Shown here piece after piece: positions 58,658 to 64,000 of a DNA stretch of 64,000 bases. The notes beneath the pieces were generated by a model. That model saw only the letters and a list, made by a program, of their open reading frames with translations. It made no database searches and had not been told where the DNA came from. Location of the stretch: the NCBI GenBank assembly GCA_024809215.1, contig JANUBW010000002.1:372001-436000 (forward strand), given 5' to 3'. The stretch comes from Niastella sp. OAS944 (GTDB lineage Bacteria > Bacteroidota > Bacteroidia > Chitinophagales > Chitinophagaceae). A program made the translations under genes and the position numbers. The first letter of the stretch is position 1. Each line of letters starts with the position of its first letter.

Positions 58658-61600
58658 TTAGAAAGTAATATTCAGGCCGGCAACAAAGGTCCTGGCCCGT
58701 GGATAAGCCGCATAGTCAACACCGGGGGTTGTAGGATCTGCACGCCGGGTGCTTGCATCGGGATCATAACCGGTATAGCCGGTAAGGGTAGCCAGGTTAT
58801 TGACTGTTGCATACAGGCGGAATGTCGAGATCTTCACCTTTGATAACAGGCTTTTAGGTAAATTGTAACCTAAGGTCACATTGTTGATACGCAGGTAAGA
58901 ACCGTTTTCAATGGCAAAGCGCTGCGAGTAAAATCCGTTGATGCTGGTTGAAGGGAACCAGATGGTCGCGTTTTTATTTACCTCCCCTAACGTGGCCGGG
59001 TCGGCGCCAAGGATCGAGGTTACACCGCCTGTAGTTATCGTACGCTGCACCGGCTTTCCATTTTCATCGGTCATGCGCCAGCGCCCGTTATCGATATTCA
59101 ATAAATTGACTTCCGAACCATAAGCACTCGAATATTCGAGCTTATTGGCATTGAACACATCGTTACCGTATACAAAATTGCAAAACACCGACAGATCAAA
59201 TGCTTTGTAAGTAAATGTCTGGCTCAGGCCGCCAAAGAATTTTGGCTGTGCATGACCAATAATCGTGCGGTCGTTATCGGCGTCTATTTTGCCATCGTCA
59301 TTCAGGTCTTTAAATTTTGGCGACCCGGGTTGCAGCGGGTTGGCAAGAATACCTGCGGCCGACGCCACTTTCGGATTTAACGTATAGATGGTATTATACT
59401 GAGGGTACGCAGTATTGGAATAAGGAGCAGATGTAAAATCGTCCAGGGTATAAAATCCGTCATTGATATAACCGTACATGGCCCCTATTTCCTCTCCTAC
59501 TTTCAGCACGTAATCGGCTGGGAAATTGCTGGTGCTGAACCAACCGCTGTTACGCAATATCTGATCATTGCCTCCCAGCGAGGTGATCCTGTTCTTATTA
59601 AAGGCAATATTGAAATTGCCCGACCAGCTAAAATTTTTCGACCGCACCATGGTTGCTGCGATCTGTGCTTCCATTCCCCGGTTGGTGGTAGAACCTATAT
59701 TTTGAAACTGGGTGATATAACCGGTAGATGAAGGAATGGTTTGGTTAAGTAACAATTTATCAGATCTATTGGAATACGCATCGATGGTTACGGTAACACG
59801 TTCATTCCATAAAGAAATGTCGAGGCCAAGGTTCTGGGCCACCTGGCTTTCCCAGCGCAGCTCTTCATTGCCCAGGTTGCTTGGGTTATATACGCCATAT
59901 AAAGCGCCATTCAATCCATATCCGCCATTGGCAGGGGATGAATATTGTGTTCTGTAAGAAAATGGCGTAATACGGTTATTTCCAGACGTACCATACGAAA
60001 AGCGTAAACGCAGATCATTGACCAGCGTACCATGCGGGAAAAAGTTTTCGCGGCTTACACGCCATGAAAAAACACCCGACGGAAAATAACCCCACCTGTT
60101 CTGTTGATTAAATATGGAGCTGCCATCGGCCCTTACGGTAAACTTGGCGTAATATTTCTGTGCATAATTATAGTCAATGGTAGAAAAGAACGAAGCCAGC
60201 GATACCGGCACCTGTGAAGAGGATGGCAACGGTTGCGGATTAGCCTGCGTAGAAGCAGCCGCCAGCTGTAAATTATTAAACGCTTCATCGGCGGTAATAC
60301 CAATAGGGAAATATCGAAGTTCGGTGCGGTCGGCGTTGTTGGTGGTCTTTTGTATTTCCTGCCCTGCCAATACGCTTAGGCTATGCTTTGAACCAAACAG
60401 CGAAGAATTGGTATAGGTGAGCACATTTGAATTCGTTATCAGTATCGACTGGCTGTTGTCAAAAACAATTACCGGTTGCTTGTTATAGGTTTTGGCATTG
60501 TTTGTAAGCGTATCGTCGAATGACCTGTTGCGCGTACTGTTTACTGTATAGGCAGCGGTTGACCGTAAAGAAAGATTTCTCAGGATATTGAACTGGATGT
60601 AGGCGTTTAAAATTAATTGTGTATAGTACCTTCTTCTTGTTTCTGCCTGGGCCAGCAAAATAGGGTTCAGTATATTGAATCCATTTCCTGCATTATTTAA
60701 ATCGAGGTCCGGATCGTAGGAATCTTCTTCTTCACCGGGCATTAATAAAGGTTTGTAGCGGGTATACTGCTTCAGCCGGTTTGCGCCGCCGCCTCTTGCA
60801 TCAGAAGTGCCCGCGCCGTTTATCAGCTGATGGGTATACCGCGTATTGACGCCAAATTTAAACCGGTCATTGGCCTTATGATCGAGCCGGAAGGCGGCGA
60901 TCTTTCTATCGAGATCTGAATTGATGAGAATACCATCCTGCTTATTGGCCGTAAGACTGAGGTTATAGGTGGTATTGGCATTACCGCCCGAGATCGTAAT
61001 ATTATGAGACCATTGCGGCGCGTTTCTTCCCATGGTTCTTTCCTGCCAGTCGAAACCGGGATTGTCTTTATAAGAGGCAAGCGTATCGAAATTGGTTGGA
61101 AAGCGAATGTATTTTTTTATCACACCGGCCGTATCGCCCAGCCACCAGGCACGGTCATATTGATATGAAACGTAATCATAGGCATTCATCATAGGAATTT
61201 TTTGCGCCAGTTGCTGAAAGCCATAATACATATTATAGCTAACATTCGTTTTACCGTTGGTATTCTTTCCACCTTTGGTAGTGATCACCACTACCCCGTT
61301 GGCGCCGCGCGAACCATAGATGGCCGTAGAAGCCGCATCTTTCAATACGTTGAGACTTTCAATGTCCTGGGGATTCAATACCGTAAGGGCATTGTCCATA
61401 GGAATGCCATCCACCACATACAACGGATCGCCACTTTGTGTAATGGACCCGCGTCCCCTGATATTGATAACCGCATCGGCGCCCGGCGCCCCTTCTGAAA
61501 GCGTTACCTGAACGCCGGCCAGCCGGCCCTGCAGCACCTCCGCTGCATTATTCAATGGATTGTCTTTAAGATCTTTTGAAGTAACGGCCGAGGAAGAGGC

Positions 61601-61966
61601 CAGCAAATCCTTTTTTCGAACAGGCTGATAACCTATGATCACGATCTCACTCATGTCGCCAAAGGCGGTAGACAGGCTCACATTCACCGTTGTCTTCTGA
61701 CCCACTGCCGCCTCATGGGAAACATATCCAATGGAACTGAAAACAAGGATGGTGTTCTCCTTGTCCGGTAAGGCAATACTATATTGCCCTTCACTGTCGG
61801 TAGAAGTTCCGGCTTTGCTGCCTTTTATAGTGACGGTTACGCCACTCAAAGGCTTCTTTGTACTGTCGGAAATAACGCGCCCCGAAACTATTCGCGTCTG
61901 GCTCCTTGCTATAGTCACACAAAGCATCAGGAGCACGAAAAAAGAGAGTTGTCTTTTCATATGCAA
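58658..61966 (-). CDS. SusC/RagA-family TonB-dependent transporter
   Basis: A 1102-residue outer-membrane transporter. The signal peptide precedes a CarboxypepD_reg-like domain (RIVSGRVISDSTKKPLSGVT, residues 24-105), a plug with LQGRLAGVQV, then DAVINIRGRGS and LYVVDGIPMD, and a long beta barrel ending NITF. The length and motifs are standard. With the SusD-like partner it imports oligosaccharides, presumably released from pectin by the linked enzyme. An ATG two codons further in is an equally possible start. Confidence 0.96.
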   Translation of the reverse strand: MHMKRQLSFFVLLMLCVTIARSQTRIVSGRVISDSTKKPLSGVTVTIKGSKAGTSTDSEGQYSIALPDKENTILVFSSIGYVSHEAAVGQKTTVNVSLSTAFGDMSEIVIIGYQPVRKKDLLASSSAVTSKDLKDNPLNNAAEVLQGRLAGVQVTLSEGAPGADAVINIRGRGSITQSGDPLYVVDGIPMDNALTVLNPQDIESLNVLKDAASTAIYGSRGANGVVVITTKGGKNTNGKTNVSYNMYYGFQQLAQKIPMMNAYDYVSYQYDRAWWLGDTAGVIKKYIRFPTNFDTLASYKDNPGFDWQERTMGRNAPQWSHNITISGGNANTTYNLSLTANKQDGILINSDLDRKIAAFRLDHKANDRFKFGVNTRYTHQLINGAGTSDARGGGANRLKQYTRYKPLLMPGEEEDSYDPDLDLNNAGNGFNILNPILLAQAETRRRYYTQLILNAYIQFNILRNLSLRSTAAYTVNSTRNRSFDDTLTNNAKTYNKQPVIVFDNSQSILITNSNVLTYTNSSLFGSKHSLSVLAGQEIQKTTNNADRTELRYFPIGITADEAFNNLQLAAASTQANPQPLPSSSQVPVSLASFFSTIDYNYAQKYYAKFTVRADGSSIFNQQNRWGYFPSGVFSWRVSRENFFPHGTLVNDLRLRFSYGTSGNNRITPFSYRTQYSSPANGGYGLNGALYGVYNPSNLGNEELRWESQVAQNLGLDISLWNERVTVTIDAYSNRSDKLLLNQTIPSSTGYITQFQNIGSTTNRGMEAQIAATMVRSKNFSWSGNFNIAFNKNRITSLGGNDQILRNSGWFSTSNFPADYVLKVGEEIGAMYGYINDGFYTLDDFTSAPYSNTAYPQYNTIYTLNPKVASAAGILANPLQPGSPKFKDLNDDGKIDADNDRTIIGHAQPKFFGGLSQTFTYKAFDLSVFCNFVYGNDVFNANKLEYSSAYGSEVNLLNIDNGRWRMTDENGKPVQRTITTGGVTSILGADPATLGEVNKNATIWFPSTSINGFYSQRFAIENGSYLRINNVTLGYNLPKSLLSKVKISTFRLYATVNNLATLTGYTGYDPDASTRRADPTTPGVDYAAYPRARTFVAGLNITF

Positions 61967-62143
61967 GCTCGCAGTTTAGAATTGATTGGTAGCATCAAAT
62001 CTCCCTGAAAGCCGCATTAAAAAGGTTCAATAAAAGATATTTAATGGTTCAATTTTGGGTATTTAAGCAAAATATTTATTGGAAATCAAGGCACAAGGTT
62101 CAAGGCTCAAGGTTCTATAATTTTTGAAGCTCAAAATCTATGG

Positions 62144-64000
62144 CTATACTTTATCTTTCGACTTTATGTATTCGGAAGGAGTAAGCTGATATTTTTCGCG
62201 GAAACAGGTGCTGAAATATTTAGGGCTGCTGAAGCCCGACAAATATGCCACTTCGCCAATGTTGGTGCTTCCTGCATCGAGATACCGTTTGGCCCGCAGC
62301 AACCGCATATCCCGCACAAATTCAACCGGCATGATACCGGTTAAGCTTTTGAATTTTTTATAAAAAGTGCTCCGACTCATTTTCATGTCTCCGGCAACCA
62401 TTTCCAGGGTAAAGCCGGGATCGGTCATTTTTTCCTCCACTATGGCGATCACCTCTTTCAAAAAGTTTTCATCACCGGTGGTGAATAAAGGCGCCGTGAT
62501 CAATTCAGGGGTCGTTTTTTTATTCACCAGCGTATCAAACAATTTCTTTCGCTGCTGCAGCAGGTTATCGATGGAAGCGAACAGAAACTCATTATTGAAT
62601 GGCTTGGTAATATAATGATCGGCGCCATATCGCAATCCTTCTATCTGGCTTTCTATTGAATGCCTCGCCGATAAAAGAACTACCGGAATATGGCTGGTAT
62701 TTATGTCGTTCTTTATTTTATCGAGCATTTGAATGCCATCCATCACCGGCATCATGATATCGCTCACGATCACATCGGGCATCAGCTGTATGGCCTTCCG
62801 GCAACCTGCTGCACCATCCGGGGCCACCACTACCCGGTACCGCTCGCTGAGCTGTTTTTCGAGAAAGGCGCGCAGGTCGTCGTTATCCTCTACCAGCAAC
62901 AGCAACGGCGCCTCTTCACTAACAGGTACGGGCACTGCATTGGCCTGCCCCCGGAGCAATGGTTGTACCGGTGGTGCCTGATATTGCGGGGATGCCTGCT
63001 CTCCATCGATCAATGTAATTTCTTCCTGTTTATAATGGTCGTTGCCCAACTTCAGTTTTACTGTAACTGAAAGGCCGCCCTCGGCATTATTTGCGGCATA
63101 AATGCTTCCGCCATGTAAATGCGCCAGCTCACGACACAGTGCAAGGCCGATGCCAGATCCCTTTTGACCGCTGGCGGGCGGCTGATCGCCTTCATAAAAA
63201 AGCTCGAAAATCTGTTTAAGCTTTTCCTTGTCAACACCCGGGCCCTGGTCGCGAACCTCAATGGTAAAGCAGTTTTCATCAGCAAGCGACCTGACAATGA
63301 TCGTTATCTTTTTTCCTTCGGGTGTAAACTTTACAGCGTTCGCCAGCAGGTTAAAGATCACTACGTCCAGTTTTTCTGCATCGGCCCACGCAATGAGCTC
63401 CTGTTGTTCGGACATAATATCTAGTTGAATGCCCCTGTTTTCCAGTTCTACCCTAAAGTGTTCGCCAACGTTTGTTACAAAGCTTATTATTTCCAACCGC
63501 GAAATATGCAGCGTTGCTTTGTTACTCTCTATCTTTCGCAGATCGAGCAGTTGGTTGATAAAACGCATCATACGGCCGGCGTTCTTCTTTGCCACTTCAA
63601 CATAAGCAGCTCCGTCTGAAGACAAATTTTCTTTTTTGGCCAACTGTTCTATCGGGTTAACAATAAGTGTAAGCGGCGTTCTCAGCTCGTGCGAGACATT
63701 GGTAAAAAAATCCGCTTTAAGCACAGCCAGTTTTTGTTCTACCGCTATCTTGTTTCGCAGGCGCACCATGGCCAGGGCGTTACGCCGGATGAACACCAGT
63801 ATTAACCCAATGAGAATGGCATATAAAAGATATGCCCACCATGTTTTCCATAGGGGCGGCAAAATAGTGATGGCCAGGCGCCGGTAAGGCACGTTGGAAT
63901 ACAGATCCATGGCGCTGCTTTTCACTTCAAAAACATATTGCCCCGGAGGCAGGTTCGTATACGTGGCCCTTCCTTGAAGGCCATCGTCGTGCCACACGCT
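62144..64000 (-). CDS. hybrid two-component system regulator (C-terminal part)
   Basis: The gene enters from beyond the window edge. The visible 619 codons hold the end of a Y_Y_Y periplasmic domain (YTNLPPGQYVFEVKSS), a membrane helix (WAYLLYAILIGLILVFI), HisKA with FTNVSHELRTPLTLI, HATPase with NLLANAVKFTPEG and GSGIGLALCRELAHLHGG, and a receiver with VSDIMMPVMDGIQML. A C-terminal AraC-type HTH follows (MKMSRSTFYKKFKSLTG, VAYLSGFSSPKYFSTCFREK). This is the usual sensor-regulator of polysaccharide utilisation loci. It lies beside the SusC/SusD pair and most likely controls it in response to pectin oligomers. Confidence 0.96.
   Translation of the reverse strand, partial: SVWHDDGLQGRATYTNLPPGQYVFEVKSSAMDLYSNVPYRRLAITILPPLWKTWWAYLLYAILIGLILVFIRRNALAMVRLRNKIAVEQKLAVLKADFFTNVSHELRTPLTLIVNPIEQLAKKENLSSDGAAYVEVAKKNAGRMMRFINQLLDLRKIESNKATLHISRLEIISFVTNVGEHFRVELENRGIQLDIMSEQQELIAWADAEKLDVVIFNLLANAVKFTPEGKKITIIVRSLADENCFTIEVRDQGPGVDKEKLKQIFELFYEGDQPPASGQKGSGIGLALCRELAHLHGGSIYAANNAEGGLSVTVKLKLGNDHYKQEEITLIDGEQASPQYQAPPVQPLLRGQANAVPVPVSEEAPLLLLVEDNDDLRAFLEKQLSERYRVVVAPDGAAGCRKAIQLMPDVIVSDIMMPVMDGIQMLDKIKNDINTSHIPVVLLSARHSIESQIEGLRYGADHYITKPFNNEFLFASIDNLLQQRKKLFDTLVNKKTTPELITAPLFTTGDENFLKEVIAIVEEKMTDPGFTLEMVAGDMKMSRSTFYKKFKSLTGIMPVEFVRDMRLLRAKRYLDAGSTNIGEVAYLSGFSSPKYFSTCFREKYQLTPSEYIKSKDKV

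Noticed and set aside
1-64000. CRISPR array
   Set aside because: No set of regularly spaced identical 24-40-base repeats was seen. The mCpol gene is a stand-alone cyclase, not a CRISPR-Cas component.

Overview
The window looks like a chromosome segment of a gliding, polysaccharide-degrading Bacteroidota bacterium, most likely a Chitinophagaceae relative (inference). The support is a SusC/SusD pair with a hybrid two-component regulator, a C-terminal type IX secretion sorting domain on a giant pectin enzyme, a TAnnTTTG-type promoter upstream of a tRNA, and weak Shine-Dalgarno sites throughout.

Layout. (1) 1-3295: ordinary chromosome with a HAD phosphatase, a patch of 42-base tandem repeats, a sialidase-like lipoprotein and a zeta-toxin-like P-loop protein. 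(2) 3296-44432: a tRNA-Leu(CAG) gene whose last 20 bases are repeated exactly at 44413-44432. These repeats bound a 41,050-bp integrative element with a tyrosine recombinase next to the tRNA and TTGACACAC arm-type motifs at both ends. No relaxase, coupling ATPase, terminase, portal or tail gene was recognised, so its mode of transfer is unknown. (3) 44433-49690: an AT-rich chromosomal stretch with several broken genes (two in-frame stops, a gene remnant and an MBL gene without a start). (4) 49694-64000: a pectin utilisation locus on the minus strand (hybrid two-component regulator, SusC, SusD, and a pectate lyase/pectin methylesterase fusion).

Inside the element. The left part (5.0-8.1 kb) is a cassette-like stretch bounded by integron-attC-like inverted repeats. 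It carries a two-gene Panoptes-like defence pair (mCpol nucleotide cyclase and 2TM-beta effector) whose effector gene is split by a one-base slip in a T6 run. From 26.7 kb down to 8.2 kb run about 25 tightly packed minus-strand genes. They include small membrane proteins and membrane-anchored proteins with peptidoglycan-binding, annexin-like, WHy/LEA2 and transglutaminase-like domains, an L,D-transpeptidase-like protein, a family of beta-rich proteins, a 1569-residue methyltransferase/strawberry-notch helicase and a RadA-like ATPase. This block matches no system known to me and is the best candidate for something undescribed, perhaps the virion of a tailless, membrane-containing temperate virus. 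The right part (27-44 kb) has regulators, a long RNA-like hairpin, a small-gene cluster with a duplicated gene, and a defence-like island: P63C protein with an XRE/IrrE regulator, NUDIX with a PLD-helicase, and a HEPN-like gene with a NACHT-type NTPase/nuclease.

All functional calls come from reading motifs by eye. No database search was run.
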